Below are positions 23,869 to 33,385 of a stretch of 64,000 nucleotides of DNA, piece by piece; positions within the stretch are counted from its first letter, which is position 1; each line of letters starts with the position of its first letter. The position numbers were made by a program, and so were the translations under genes. The notes beneath the pieces were generated by a model that made no database searches, was not told the origin of the DNA, and saw nothing but the letters and a program-made list of their open reading frames with translations. This DNA is from Acidobacteriota bacterium (lineage in GTDB: Bacteria; Acidobacteriota; Terriglobia; Terriglobales; Acidobacteriaceae): NCBI GenBank assembly GCA_021846275.1, contig JAJZBZ010000005.1, positions 124,001 to 188,000 of the forward strand, written 5' to 3'.

Positions 23869-25248
23869 ATGTTTATTCAGAAACAACAGATTCATTTCAT
23901 CGGGATCGGCGGCATCGGCATGAGTGGCATTGCCGAGATACTGCTGAATCTGGGGATGCGCGTCTCCGGATCGGACCTGAGGCGAAGCCCGACGACGGAT
24001 CGTCTGGAGGCGCTGGGCGCGCGGATATTTGCCGGGCACGCGCGCGGACAGATTGGCGAGGCGAGCGTGGTGGTGACGAGTTCTGCGGTGGGCGCTGCGA
24101 ATCCTGAAGTGATGGAGGCGCAGGAGCGGCGGATTCCGGTGATCCAGCGCGCAGAGATGCTGGCGGAGCTGATGCGGCTGAAGTATGGGATTGCCGTGGC
24201 GGGGATGCACGGGAAGACGACGACGACTTCGATGGTGGCTTCCGTGCTGGCGGCGGGTGGACTGGACCCGACGGTGGTGGTGGGCGGACGCGTGGATGCG
24301 CTGGGATCGAATGCGCGGCTGGGCAATTCGCAGTATCTGGTGGCGGAGGCGGATGAGAGTGATCGCTCGTTTCTGAAGTTGTCGCCGATTCTTGCGGTGG
24401 TGACGAATCTGGATCGCGAGCACATGGACTGCTATTGCGACATGGAGGATGTGGAGTCGGCGTTTCTGGCGTTCATGGACAAGATTCCGTTTTATGGCGC
24501 GGTGACGGCGTGTGTGGACGATGTGCGACTGGCGGCGATCCTGCCGAGGGCGCGTCGTCGCGTTCTGACGTATGGGGTGAGCGCCGAGGCGGATTTTCGG
24601 CTGGAGATTCTAGGGCAGAGCGGAAGTGCGGGCGAGTTCAGCCGGTTTCTGATTCACACCTCGGGCGCGGCGCTGGGGCCGTTTGCGCTGCGCGTGCCGG
24701 GACGGCACAACATTCTGAATGCGACGGCGGCGGTGTCGATGGGATGCCAACTGGAGATTGCCGAGGCGAAAATTGCGCAGGGGCTGGAGAGCTTTCGCGG
24801 CGTGGACCGGCGCTTCCAGTTGCGCGGGCGGGCGCGCGGCGTGGCGGTGGTGGATGATTATGGGCATCATCCGACGGAGATTGCGGCGACCCTGGCGGCG
24901 GCGCGGGAGTGTGGATACGCGCGGGTGCATGTGGTCTTTCAGCCGCATCGGTATACCAGGACGCGCGACCTGATGGAGGAGTTCACGCGGTGTTTTGCGC
25001 TGGCGGATTCGCTCGTGGTGCTGCCGATTTATGCGGCGAGCGAGGAGCCGATTCCGGGCGTGGACGGGAGCGCACTGGCGGCGAAGATTGCTGAGCCGCA
25101 GGCACGGTATGCGGCGGATTTTGCCGAGGCTGCGGCAAGCGTGGCGCACACGGCGCAGCCGGGCGATCTGATTCTGACGCTGGGTGCGGGGAATGTGAGC
25201 CAGATTGGACCGATGATTCTGGACGCGCTGGAGAGGCGCGGCGCGTGA
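23869..25248 (+). CDS. murC: UDP-N-acetylmuramate-L-alanine ligase
   Basis: The 459-residue cytoplasmic ligase adds L-Ala to UDP-MurNAc in peptidoglycan synthesis. The N-terminal Rossmann motif HFIGIGGIGMSGIAE, the ATP loop GMHGKTTTT at residues 112-120, the central EADESDRSF and NLDREHMD, and the C-terminal VVDDYGHHPTEIAATL with FQPHRYTRT are all intact. It begins the division gene block; murB and ddl, often placed between murC and ftsQ, are not here. Confidence 0.97.
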   Translation: MFIQKQQIHFIGIGGIGMSGIAEILLNLGMRVSGSDLRRSPTTDRLEALGARIFAGHARGQIGEASVVVTSSAVGAANPEVMEAQERRIPVIQRAEMLAELMRLKYGIAVAGMHGKTTTTSMVASVLAAGGLDPTVVVGGRVDALGSNARLGNSQYLVAEADESDRSFLKLSPILAVVTNLDREHMDCYCDMEDVESAFLAFMDKIPFYGAVTACVDDVRLAAILPRARRRVLTYGVSAEADFRLEILGQSGSAGEFSRFLIHTSGAALGPFALRVPGRHNILNATAAVSMGCQLEIAEAKIAQGLESFRGVDRRFQLRGRARGVAVVDDYGHHPTEIAATLAAARECGYARVHVVFQPHRYTRTRDLMEEFTRCFALADSLVVLPIYAASEEPIPGVDGSALAAKIAEPQARYAADFAEAAASVAHTAQPGDLILTLGAGNVSQIGPMILDALERRGA

Positions 25249-25452
25249 GGGGTTGAGACTGCGGCTGAGGCTTGGATGGTGGCGGAAAATGACATTTGCG
25301 TCACGGCGGATGGATTGATTTCTCAAAACGAGTCGTATCGTCAGGAGATGAAATTAGCTGGACAACTTTTTCGTGGCTGCGTCTATCCCACAATCAGTTT
25401 TCGTCGATAAAATTCGCGGGAAGTGGGTGCGACGAGAATCCTTTGAGACTGG

Positions 25453-26247
25453 ATGGACGAGGTTGGATGGGCGATGGTGAAGACGGAAATCAAAAACGCT
25501 CCGCGATGCGAGGCTTGCCGGGAAGGTGTTGCGCCGCCGATACCGATCAGCATGGCGTTTCAGCCGATTGTGGATACGCGGATGGGCAGCGTGTATGCGT
25601 ATGAGGCGTTGGTGCGTGGGCTGAATCAGGAGCCTGCGGGAGTGATTCTGAGGCAGGTGAATGCGCAGAATCGCTATGCGTTTGACCAGAGTTGCCGGGT
25701 GAAGGCGATTGAGCTGGCGTCGCGGCTGGGGCTGGTGGAGACGGGCGCAAAGCTATCGATCAATTTCATGCCGGGCGCGGTGTACAGTCCGGCGGCCTGC
25801 ATCCAGCTCACGCTGCGGACGGCGGCTGCGCTTGATTTTCCGACGGACCGGCTGATCTTTGAGGTCACCGAAGTGGAAGAAGTGACGGATCGCGGGCATC
25901 TGCTGGGAATCGTGGAGGAGTATCGGCGACAGGGATTTCAGGTGGCGTTGGATGATCTGGGGTCGGGATATTCGGGGCTGAATCTGCTGGCGGATCTGGC
26001 ACCGAACATGGTGAAGATGGACATGGCGCTGACACGCAGTCTGGAAGAGCGGCCCGCAGCAGCTGCGATCGTGCTGAAACTGAGGGAGCTTTGCGACGGG
26101 CTGGGAATTACGCTGGTGGCCGAGGGTGTGGAGACGGTGGCCGAGTTCGAAGCGCTGCGTCGAGCCGGCGTGCATTTGATGCAGGGGTATCTGCTGGCGC
26201 GACCCGCGTTTGAGGCGCTGAGCGGGTTTACGATGCCGGTGCCCTGA
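25453..26247 (+). CDS. EAL-domain cyclic-di-GMP phosphodiesterase
   Basis: A 264-residue stand-alone EAL protein without any membrane segment or GGDEF domain. All catalytic positions of active c-di-GMP phosphodiesterases are present: YEALVRG (EAL), INFMPG, FEVTE, ALDDLGSGYS, VKMD, AEGVET and MQGYLLARP. The first 30 residues contain two cysteines (CEACREG), which could sense redox state or bind metal. The start is uncertain between 25453 and an ATG at 25474. The gene sits between murC and ftsQ on the same strand, an unusual place that may couple c-di-GMP turnover to cell division. Confidence 0.93.
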   Translation: MDEVGWAMVKTEIKNAPRCEACREGVAPPIPISMAFQPIVDTRMGSVYAYEALVRGLNQEPAGVILRQVNAQNRYAFDQSCRVKAIELASRLGLVETGAKLSINFMPGAVYSPAACIQLTLRTAAALDFPTDRLIFEVTEVEEVTDRGHLLGIVEEYRRQGFQVALDDLGSGYSGLNLLADLAPNMVKMDMALTRSLEERPAAAAIVLKLRELCDGLGITLVAEGVETVAEFEALRRAGVHLMQGYLLARPAFEALSGFTMPVP

Positions 26248-26415
26248 TGCGCTGTGGCCGGATGCGCAGCGGTGGAGCTGGACGCAAGCTTTCAGAGTGA
26301 CGATGCGGCCAGGCATGTAACTGGCTGGATTCCCGGAGTGTTTTCCGTGGGCGGCGCAAGTGGTGGCGCGGGCTATAGTGAAATCTGGCGATTCTCACGA
26401 CCTGGCTCGGTCGTG

Positions 26416-27858
26416 ATGACAAAGACAACATCGACGACGCTATGGGACGACATGGTGCCAGCGGAGGATGCTCCGCGTCGGCCGCGTTCTACGCGAGGAG
26501 CGTGGCGCGCACCGGCGAGTGCATCCCGTCGCGCACCGGAACGTCCGCGACAGGCGGCGCAGTCCGACCAGGCGGAGTTGCCCGGTCTGGCGGAGCCTCT
26601 CGACGCTGCATCTGAGGCTGACGGTGCCGCGGAAGAGATTGCCGCGCAGCGCCGCGCAACGCGCAGGCGAACCGTCCCGCGCGCGACGGCAGGTGCGGAT
26701 GTGCGCGAGTTTGCGGTGGCGCGGCGCGGGCTGATCGCGGCGATTGTGCCGAGGAGCCGCGCGGGTTGGATTGCGTTGGGCGTGATGGCTGCGCTGATGC
26801 TGGGATTGATGACTGCTGTGGGAGTTTTACTGCGGCGGTATTTGCTGCAGGATGTGCATTTTTCGCTGAGCGGCAGCAGGAATGTGAGTTCCCTGGCGAC
26901 GACCAGGGGCGACGGCGCGGCGCAGGTGACGCGGGCGGAGATTCTTTCGGTCTTCGGACAGGACGTTGGACGGAATATTTTCTTTGTTCCGCTTGCGGAG
27001 CGGCGCAGGGAACTGGAAGCGATTCCGTGGGTGCGGCAGGCGACGCTGATGCGCGTGCTGCCGGATCGGCTCTATGTGAGGATTGCCGAGCGCGTGCCGA
27101 TTGCGTTCGCGCGCGTGGGCGATGCCGTGGAGCTGGTGGATGCCGACGGAGTGCTGTTGCCGATGACGCCGTCGCGGATGGCGCTGCATTCCTATTCGTT
27201 TCCGGTGGTGACGGGGCTGGAAGTTCATCCGGCGATGGCTTCGGCGCAGGAGCGAATGGCGCTCTATCAGCGTTTTCTGACGGATCTGGATCATGTGCAG
27301 CCGCATGCTTCGGCGCAGGTGTCGGAGATTGATCTCTCGGACCCGGATGATCTGCGGGCGACGCTTTCCGATGGCGGCGCGGATATGCTCGTACATTTTG
27401 GCGCGGAGGATTTTGCGGCGCGGTATGAGATGTATCGCGCGCATATCGCGGAGTGGCATGCGCGCTATCCGAATCTGGTTGGGATGGATCTGCGATTTGC
27501 GGGGAATGTGCCGCTGCAACTGGCTTCGCAGACGGCGAATGCGGCGGTTGGAGCGAATGCTGCGAGCGGCGCGAATGCAGCGAACAGCGCGTCGAGAACT
27601 GCGACGCCGACGGCGGCGAATGGGTCTTCGAAGGCGAAGCCGCAGGCGGCGACGAAGCAGAAGATGACGACGAGCAGTGAGAAGAACGGCGAAACGCGAA
27701 TGGCTGCGAAGCAAGTGGCGGTGAGCCGGAAGGCGGCGAAGCCACATCGCGTTGTGCTGGCGAGCCGGAAGACGGCTGCCGCAGAGCGGCTACGATTGAG
27801 GCGCGCGGCAACGCACGGCACGAGCAGCGCGGCGGCGACGAATGGGGGCGCGCAATGA
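26416..27858 (+). CDS. ftsQ: Cell division protein FtsQ with long basic C-terminal tail
   Basis: A 480-residue bitopic divisome protein. A long, Arg/Ala-rich cytoplasmic part (about 1-110) precedes one transmembrane helix (WIALGVMAALMLGLMTAVGVLL). A POTRA domain follows, with VTRAEILSVFGQDVGRNIFFVPL and then RRRELEAIPWVRQATLMRVLPDRLYVRI. The FtsQ-type beta domain contains DLRFAGNVPLQL. After about residue 368 there is a low-complexity Ala/Thr/Lys tail of about 110 residues not found in typical FtsQ. The ATG at 26416 is preferred to an upstream in-frame start at 26254. The stop overlaps the ftsA start by four bases. Confidence 0.93.
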   Translation: MTKTTSTTLWDDMVPAEDAPRRPRSTRGAWRAPASASRRAPERPRQAAQSDQAELPGLAEPLDAASEADGAAEEIAAQRRATRRRTVPRATAGADVREFAVARRGLIAAIVPRSRAGWIALGVMAALMLGLMTAVGVLLRRYLLQDVHFSLSGSRNVSSLATTRGDGAAQVTRAEILSVFGQDVGRNIFFVPLAERRRELEAIPWVRQATLMRVLPDRLYVRIAERVPIAFARVGDAVELVDADGVLLPMTPSRMALHSYSFPVVTGLEVHPAMASAQERMALYQRFLTDLDHVQPHASAQVSEIDLSDPDDLRATLSDGGADMLVHFGAEDFAARYEMYRAHIAEWHARYPNLVGMDLRFAGNVPLQLASQTANAAVGANAASGANAANSASRTATPTAANGSSKAKPQAATKQKMTTSSEKNGETRMAAKQVAVSRKAAKPHRVVLASRKTAAAERLRLRRAATHGTSSAAATNGGAQ

Positions 27859-29063
27859 ATCAGCGGCAGAGCAACCTGATGGTGGTGCTGGACGCGGGCA
27901 GTTCGTGGATACGCGTGCTGGCGGCGGACCTGAACGAGGGTGCGCTGCGCTATCGCGGTCACGCGATTGTGGAGTCGGCGGGAATGCGCAAGAGCCTGAT
28001 TGCGGAACTGGCACCGGCTGCGAAGGCGATCAAGAGCGCCTGTGATCGCGTGGAGCAGATGGTGCGCGTGAATGTGGACGAGTGCGTGGTGGGCGTGGGC
28101 GGAGCAAATGTGGCAAGCGTGAATACGACGGCTGCGGTGCATTTTGGAGCGCGGATGCGGGAGATTGCCAGCGAGGATGTGAGCCTGGCGATTGAACGCG
28201 CGCGCAGCGTGCCGATGCCTGCGGGGCGCGAGATTCTGCATCTGCTGACCAGGCAGTTTGTGCTGGATCAGCAGTCGGGGATACATGATCCGGTGGGGAT
28301 GGTGGGCAATCGGCTGGAGGTGGACCTGCATATTTCGACCTGCTCAGCGAGCGCGATGCAGAGCCTGGTGACGTGTGTGAATCGAGCGGGGATTGAGGTG
28401 GAGGATACGGTCTTCGAGGCGCTGGCTGCGGCAGAGACCACACTGACGGCAGATGAGCGCGAGCTGGGCGTCTGCCTGCTGGATATCGGGGCGCACTCCT
28501 CAGAGATGGTGGTGTTTTTTGAGGGAGCCGTGGCGCATACGGCGAGCATTCCGTTTGGTGGGCAGCATTTTACGAACGATCTTGCGGTGATGCTGGAGTT
28601 ACCGATTGCGCTGGCCGAGGAGATCAAAATGCAGTATGGAAACACGATTGTGACGTCAATTCCGCAATTGGCGGAGATTGAGATTCCGGCTCCGCGACCG
28701 ATGAAGATTCGGCACAGGAGAATTGCAGAAATTCTGGAGCCGCGCGCCTGGGAGATGATGGAAGCAGTGCGGGACAGCCTGCGGGATGGAGGCGTGCTGG
28801 AGGCGCTGGGAATGGGCTGCGTGATGACGGGCGGCGGAGCGATGTTGCCGGGATTGCTGGAGGTTTCCGAAAGCATACTGCATGCTCGCGCGCGGCTGGG
28901 GCAGCCGGTGCCGTTGTCGCGGATGCCATTGGAGCTGGCGCATCCGGCGAATGCGGTGCTGATAGGGATGATGCTGTATTTGAATCGCAAGCGGTCAATG
29001 CGCGCGGCGGAGAATGGAAGCCTGCGATCACGGCTGCGCTCGCTGTTCGCGGCCAGCGCTTAG
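27855..29063 (+). CDS. ftsA: Cell division protein FtsA
   Basis: The 402-residue actin-like protein tethers FtsZ to the membrane. Visible are the phosphate-1 motif [13 protein letters not shown], the 1C domain region, the phosphate-2 segment [31 protein letters not shown], the adenosine motif [14 protein letters not shown] and a C-terminal amphipathic helix ([14 protein letters not shown]) as membrane anchor. The start codon overlaps the end of ftsQ (ATGA), so the two are translationally coupled. Confidence 0.96.
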   Translation: MNQRQSNLMVVLDAGSSWIRVLAADLNEGALRYRGHAIVESAGMRKSLIAELAPAAKAIKSACDRVEQMVRVNVDECVVGVGGANVASVNTTAAVHFGARMREIASEDVSLAIERARSVPMPAGREILHLLTRQFVLDQQSGIHDPVGMVGNRLEVDLHISTCSASAMQSLVTCVNRAGIEVEDTVFEALAAAETTLTADERELGVCLLDIGAHSSEMVVFFEGAVAHTASIPFGGQHFTNDLAVMLELPIALAEEIKMQYGNTIVTSIPQLAEIEIPAPRPMKIRHRRIAEILEPRAWEMMEAVRDSLRDGGVLEALGMGCVMTGGGAMLPGLLEVSESILHARARLGQPVPLSRMPLELAHPANAVLIGMMLYLNRKRSMRAAENGSLRSRLRSLFAASA

Positions 29064-29095
29064 AGGGCTTTGTATCATCAGGGAATGAAGGCATC

Positions 29096-30766
29096 GTGAG
29101 TGGGAGCAATCGAGGGATGGGAGATGGAGAGATGAACCAGCCACACGGAGAAGCGAACGCCGGGCAGCGAGGCGAGATGCAGGCAGGCGAGTTGTCGACG
29201 GGGGCATCTCCGGAGATGCGCATTCAGTTTCACGATGAGGTGCCGCGAGGCGCGCGCATCAAGGTAATTGGCGTGGGCGGCGGCGGTGGAAATGCGGTGA
29301 ATCGCATGATCGACGCGGGAGTGGAAGGTGTCGAGTTCATTGCGGCGAATACGGATGTGCAGGCACTGCGGCTGTCGCGAGCGAGCGTGAAGTTGCAGCT
29401 TGGGGTGAGGCTGACGGCGGGACTGGGAGCGGGCGCAAATCCGGATGTGGGCAGGCGCGCGGCGCTGGAGGATTCCGACAAAATTATCGAGGCGCTTGAG
29501 GGCGCGGACATGGTGTTTGTGACGGCGGGACTGGGCGGCGGCACGGGCACGGGCGCGGCACCGGTGATTGCCTCGCTGGCGAGCGAGATGGGGATTCTGA
29601 CGGTGGCGGTGGTGACGCGGCCGTTTGCGTTTGAAGGCAAGCGGCGACTGTTGCAGGCAGAGCGCGGAATGGCGGAGCTGATTGAAAGCGTGGACACGAT
29701 GATCGTGATTCCCAACGAGAAGCTGCTGGCGGTGGCGCGCGATGCGGGATTTTTTGAGAGCTTTCGGATTGCCGATGATGTGCTGCGGCAGGGCGTGCAG
29801 GGCATTTCGGACATCATCACCATTCCGGGGATCATCAACCGCGATTTTGCCGACGTGAAGACGACGATGGCGGGCATGGGCTACGCGGTGATGGGAACGG
29901 CGGTGCGTTCCGGTCCGGAGCGCGCGGCAGAGGCGGCGCGGGCGGCGATGGCCTCGCCGATGCTGGAGGATGGCGCGATTGATGGCGCGCGGGGAATCCT
30001 GATCAACATTACGGGATCGAGCACGCTGAAGCTGTCAGAGGTGAATGAGGCATCGACGCTGATTCAGTCTGCGGCGCATGAGGACGCGAACATTATTTTT
30101 GGCGCGGTGCTGAACGAGGCGATGGGTGATGAGGTGAAGATCACGGTGATTGCGACTGGATTCCGGGAGCAGTTGCCGGAGCGGCGGGCGCGCATGCTGG
30201 AGATTGCCGAGACGCCGGTGATTTCCGTGCCGGTGGTTGCGCCGGGAAGCTGGATGGAGGACGCGCGCAGGGACGAGGATGCGTTCGCGAGCGAGCAGCG
30301 AAAGCCGCTGCCGTTCCAGAGCGAAGTGGAAGAGGATATGCGCGACTCGCAAGCGGATGTCGAAATGCACGCGGAGCGGATGAAGCCGGCGGAAGCGCCA
30401 GACAGGATTGGCGCAGGGATCGCTTCCGAGACCACTCCCGGAATCACTTCGGGGATTGCTTCGGTGGCACCGCCGGTTGCCGTGTTTTCTGCCGCGCCGG
30501 CGCGGGATTTTTCTCTCGGGACGGTGGCTGTGGCAAGCGAGCGCGAAGACGAATGGCCGAGTGCGGACAGGAGTTTGGCGTTTGAGCGGGACGAGAGGCA
30601 CGGCTATGATTTGGCAGCAAACGTTCCAGCTCCGCGATTTGCTGAGCTTGCGACTGCCCCCGACGGGTGGGCGCGGAAGCGGGAGGATCATGACGGGGCG
30701 GGAAGTGGTTCCGAGCTGGATCTCGATGTGCCTGCGGTACTGCGGCGCGGCTCGTTCCAGAATTGA
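29096..30766 (+). CDS. ftsZ: Cell division GTPase FtsZ with long C-terminal linker
   Basis: The tubulin-like GTPase that builds the Z ring. Landmarks in order are [18 protein letters not shown], the GTP signature [11 protein letters not shown], the T7-loop region [14 protein letters not shown] and, at the very end, the conserved tail peptide [10 protein letters not shown] that binds FtsA. With 556 residues it is much longer than the usual 380-400, because a linker of roughly 150 residues separates core and tail. The start is uncertain: GTG at 29096, or ATG at 29132 with GGAG upstream. Confidence 0.97.
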   Translation: MSGSNRGMGDGEMNQPHGEANAGQRGEMQAGELSTGASPEMRIQFHDEVPRGARIKVIGVGGGGGNAVNRMIDAGVEGVEFIAANTDVQALRLSRASVKLQLGVRLTAGLGAGANPDVGRRAALEDSDKIIEALEGADMVFVTAGLGGGTGTGAAPVIASLASEMGILTVAVVTRPFAFEGKRRLLQAERGMAELIESVDTMIVIPNEKLLAVARDAGFFESFRIADDVLRQGVQGISDIITIPGIINRDFADVKTTMAGMGYAVMGTAVRSGPERAAEAARAAMASPMLEDGAIDGARGILINITGSSTLKLSEVNEASTLIQSAAHEDANIIFGAVLNEAMGDEVKITVIATGFREQLPERRARMLEIAETPVISVPVVAPGSWMEDARRDEDAFASEQRKPLPFQSEVEEDMRDSQADVEMHAERMKPAEAPDRIGAGIASETTPGITSGIASVAPPVAVFSAAPARDFSLGTVAVASEREDEWPSADRSLAFERDERHGYDLAANVPAPRFAELATAPDGWARKREDHDGAGSGSELDLDVPAVLRRGSFQN

Positions 30767-30826
30767 AATCGAGAGCAATTTTTTCTGGAGATGCTGGAGG
30801 AACCGGCTGCTAAAGTGGGATCAGCG

Positions 30827-32149
30827 ATGAGTCTTTTTCTGCGGAAATCCGCATGTTTTCCTGCCTTGAGCGTTTGTTTGTTGCTGTCTGTCAGCCTGAT
30901 GGCGCAGACGACGGCGACAACGAATTCCAGTGCGCCGAAAAAGCCGGTGCATCACAGGAAGCACGGCAGGACGACTGCGGCGGCGCATGCCGCAACCGCC
31001 CATTCCGTGGCGACGCATGCGGGAACCTCGCACCAGGCAACAGCGCATGCGGCAGCGGAGCACCCGGTTTCCACTCGCGCTGGCGCGGTGCGCACGAAGG
31101 CAGCGACGAAGACGCCGGTGCGCAAGGCGGACGTTCATCGCGCGCATCGGTATGTGGGGCGGCGGTATACGACTTCGTCGTTTTTGGCTGTGCAGGGAGT
31201 GGGCGATGCGACGGCGGGTGAGGATGCGCGGGTGCGCGAGGCGGCGATTGAGGCGCTGGGAAACATACACGGGACGGCAGTGGTGATTGACGCTTCGACG
31301 GGGCGGATTCTGGCGATGGTGAACCAGTCGATTGCGCTGGCACCGGGCGCGGAGCCGTGCTCGACGATCAAGCTGACGGTGGGGATGGCGGCGCTGTCGG
31401 AGGGGTTGATTACGCGGGACACAATGGTGAATCTGGGCGGGTTTCGCATGAACCTGACGCAGGCGCTGGCGCACTCGAACAATCTGTATTTTGAAGAGGT
31501 CGGCAGGGAGCTTGGCTTTGCGCGCGTGCACCACTATGCGCGGCTGTTCGGGCTGGGCGAGCTGGCCGGGTACAAGATTCCCGGCGAGCAGCTTGGCGAG
31601 TATCCGGAGCGCGAGATTCCGGCCTCCGAGGGTGGAGTGGGGCGGATGTGCAGCTTCGGGCAGGGCGTGTCGCTGACGCCGCTGCAACTGGGCGCGTATG
31701 TGGCGGCGATTGCCAACGACGGAACGCTCTATTATTTGCAGCATCCGACGACGCAGCAGGAGATTGCGGATTTTCATCCGCGCATCAAGCGCGTGCTGCC
31801 GATCCGGCGGTTCATCCCGGATATGCAGGACGGGATGGCCGGGTCCGTGGAGTATGGCACGGCGCGGTCGCTGCGGCTCAGCTTTCGCGAGCTGCCGGTC
31901 TTCGGCAAGACTGGAACGTGCTCGAATCTGGGGACGCGCTTCGGCTGGTTTGCGTCGTACTCGGATACGCCGCGCGGGACGATGGCCACGGTGTTTCTGC
32001 TGGAGGGTGGGCGCGATCTCTACGGTCCGCTGGCGGCAGGATTGACGGGCAAGTTTTATCAGGCGCTGTGGGAGAGCCACTATTTTGACGACTCCGCGCC
32101 GCTGGAGGCGACGAATGCCGCGCCGCAGACGGCGCAGGCGGGGCACTGA
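30827..32149 (+). CDS. Small penicillin-binding transpeptidase (class B-like core) with His/Ala-rich linker
   Basis: A 440-residue exported protein with a signal peptide or anchor (1-27), a low-complexity segment rich in His, Ala and Thr (about 40-110) and a penicillin-binding transpeptidase domain. The three active-site motifs are intact: S179-T-I-K182, S217-N-N and K361-T-G. It lacks the N-terminal pedestal domain of FtsI/PBP2, so it is the bare transpeptidase fold. It probably crosslinks or trims peptidoglycan in the periplasm. The position right after ftsZ suggests a septal role. The ATG at 30827 gives a clean signal peptide. Confidence 0.88.
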   Translation: MSLFLRKSACFPALSVCLLLSVSLMAQTTATTNSSAPKKPVHHRKHGRTTAAAHAATAHSVATHAGTSHQATAHAAAEHPVSTRAGAVRTKAATKTPVRKADVHRAHRYVGRRYTTSSFLAVQGVGDATAGEDARVREAAIEALGNIHGTAVVIDASTGRILAMVNQSIALAPGAEPCSTIKLTVGMAALSEGLITRDTMVNLGGFRMNLTQALAHSNNLYFEEVGRELGFARVHHYARLFGLGELAGYKIPGEQLGEYPEREIPASEGGVGRMCSFGQGVSLTPLQLGAYVAAIANDGTLYYLQHPTTQQEIADFHPRIKRVLPIRRFIPDMQDGMAGSVEYGTARSLRLSFRELPVFGKTGTCSNLGTRFGWFASYSDTPRGTMATVFLLEGGRDLYGPLAAGLTGKFYQALWESHYFDDSAPLEATNAAPQTAQAGH

Positions 32150-32290
32150 CGACGACGGGCCGCATTCCGACACGGCGCGGACCTTTCTTGTAACTTTGCC
32201 GGTCAGAGCGCATCCTAAAGAATAGAGACAAAAGCAAGAGACCGGGGCGGCACAAAATCCGCTCGACATCCGCTTCTGCCGGAGCTAAAT

Positions 32291-33253
32291 ATGGGACTGC
32301 CGACTACGATTCTGATTACGTATGGCTACTTGCTGCTCTTCTTCTGGGTGCTGATGGAGCAGTTTGGGCTGCCGGTTCCGGCGACGCCGGTTCTGCTGGC
32401 CGCTGGCGCGCTGTCGGTGACCGAGCATATGCACTTCGCGCTGGCGTTTCTGGCCGGCGTGGCGGCGTGCCTGGTGGCGGATATCAGTTGGTTTTTCCTG
32501 GGCAAAAGCTATGGGCATCATCTGCTGCGGCTGATCTGCAAGTTTTCGCTGGAGGCGACGACCTGTGTGCGTCGGACGCATGAGTCGTTTGGACGGCGCG
32601 GTGCGTGGACGCTGCTGTTTGCGAAGTTTGTGCCGGGTCTGTCGACGGTGGCTCCGCCGGTGGCGGGACAGACAGGGATGCGGTTCGGACGATTTCTTTT
32701 GTTTGATACGGCAGGTGCTTCGATCTGGGTGCTGACGCTGCTGCTGGGCGGGCGGCTGTTTGGCGATCTGCTGATGCGGGATCCATCCGTGCTGGATCGC
32801 GTAGGGCATGTGGCTGGAGTCCTGCTGCTGCTGGGCGTTCTGTTGTTTCTGGGCACGCGGATATGGCGCAGGGAGTCGCTGCTGCGGCGGCTGAAAATGG
32901 CGCGTCTGGAGGCGGTGGCGCTGAAGGAGATGATGGACGGCGGGCTGCCGGTATACGTGGTCGATCTGCGGCATCCGCTGGAGGTGGTGACGGACCCGTT
33001 CACGGTGCCGGGAGCGCTGAGACTTTCGCCGGATCAGATTACGAGCCGGAGCGCGGAGATTCCGCATGACCGCGACGTGGTGCTTTTCTGTACGTGTCCG
33101 AGCGAGACGACGGCGGCGAAGACGGCGATGTCCTTGCATCGACTTGGCGTGGAGCGCGTGCGTCCGCTGCGCGGCGGGTTTGATGCGTGGAAGAATCTGG
33201 GCTATCCGCTGGAAGCTGTGGAGTTGTCTCCGATTGCGCAGGCGGTTTCCTGA
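32291..33253 (+). CDS. DedA-family membrane protein fused to a rhodanese domain
   Basis: Residues 1-195 form a DedA/VTT membrane domain, with EQFGLPVPATPVLLAAGAL, FFLGKSYG and the conserved FAKFVPGLSTVAPPVAGQTGM.FGRFLLFD region. DedA proteins act in lipid carrier (undecaprenyl phosphate or phospholipid) flipping and membrane homeostasis. Residues from about 210 to 310 form a cytoplasmic rhodanese domain with VYVVDLRHP and the cysteine loop LFCTCPSE (C267, C269). This fusion suggests redox or sulfur control of the transporter; that is inference. It lies 141 bp after the transpeptidase gene. Confidence 0.92.
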   Translation: MGLPTTILITYGYLLLFFWVLMEQFGLPVPATPVLLAAGALSVTEHMHFALAFLAGVAACLVADISWFFLGKSYGHHLLRLICKFSLEATTCVRRTHESFGRRGAWTLLFAKFVPGLSTVAPPVAGQTGMRFGRFLLFDTAGASIWVLTLLLGGRLFGDLLMRDPSVLDRVGHVAGVLLLLGVLLFLGTRIWRRESLLRRLKMARLEAVALKEMMDGGLPVYVVDLRHPLEVVTDPFTVPGALRLSPDQITSRSAEIPHDRDVVLFCTCPSETTAAKTAMSLHRLGVERVRPLRGGFDAWKNLGYPLEAVELSPIAQAVS

Positions 33254-33385
33254 CGGCGTTCACTGGTTTTGATGCGGTGGACGCAGCGTCAATTCCTCTG
33301 GCTACACTGAATGAAGCACGGCGAGCGCGACTGCGCCGTGGGGCATGGTGCAGCATCGTTTGGCACGGCGGAGCTTGGAGGGATT

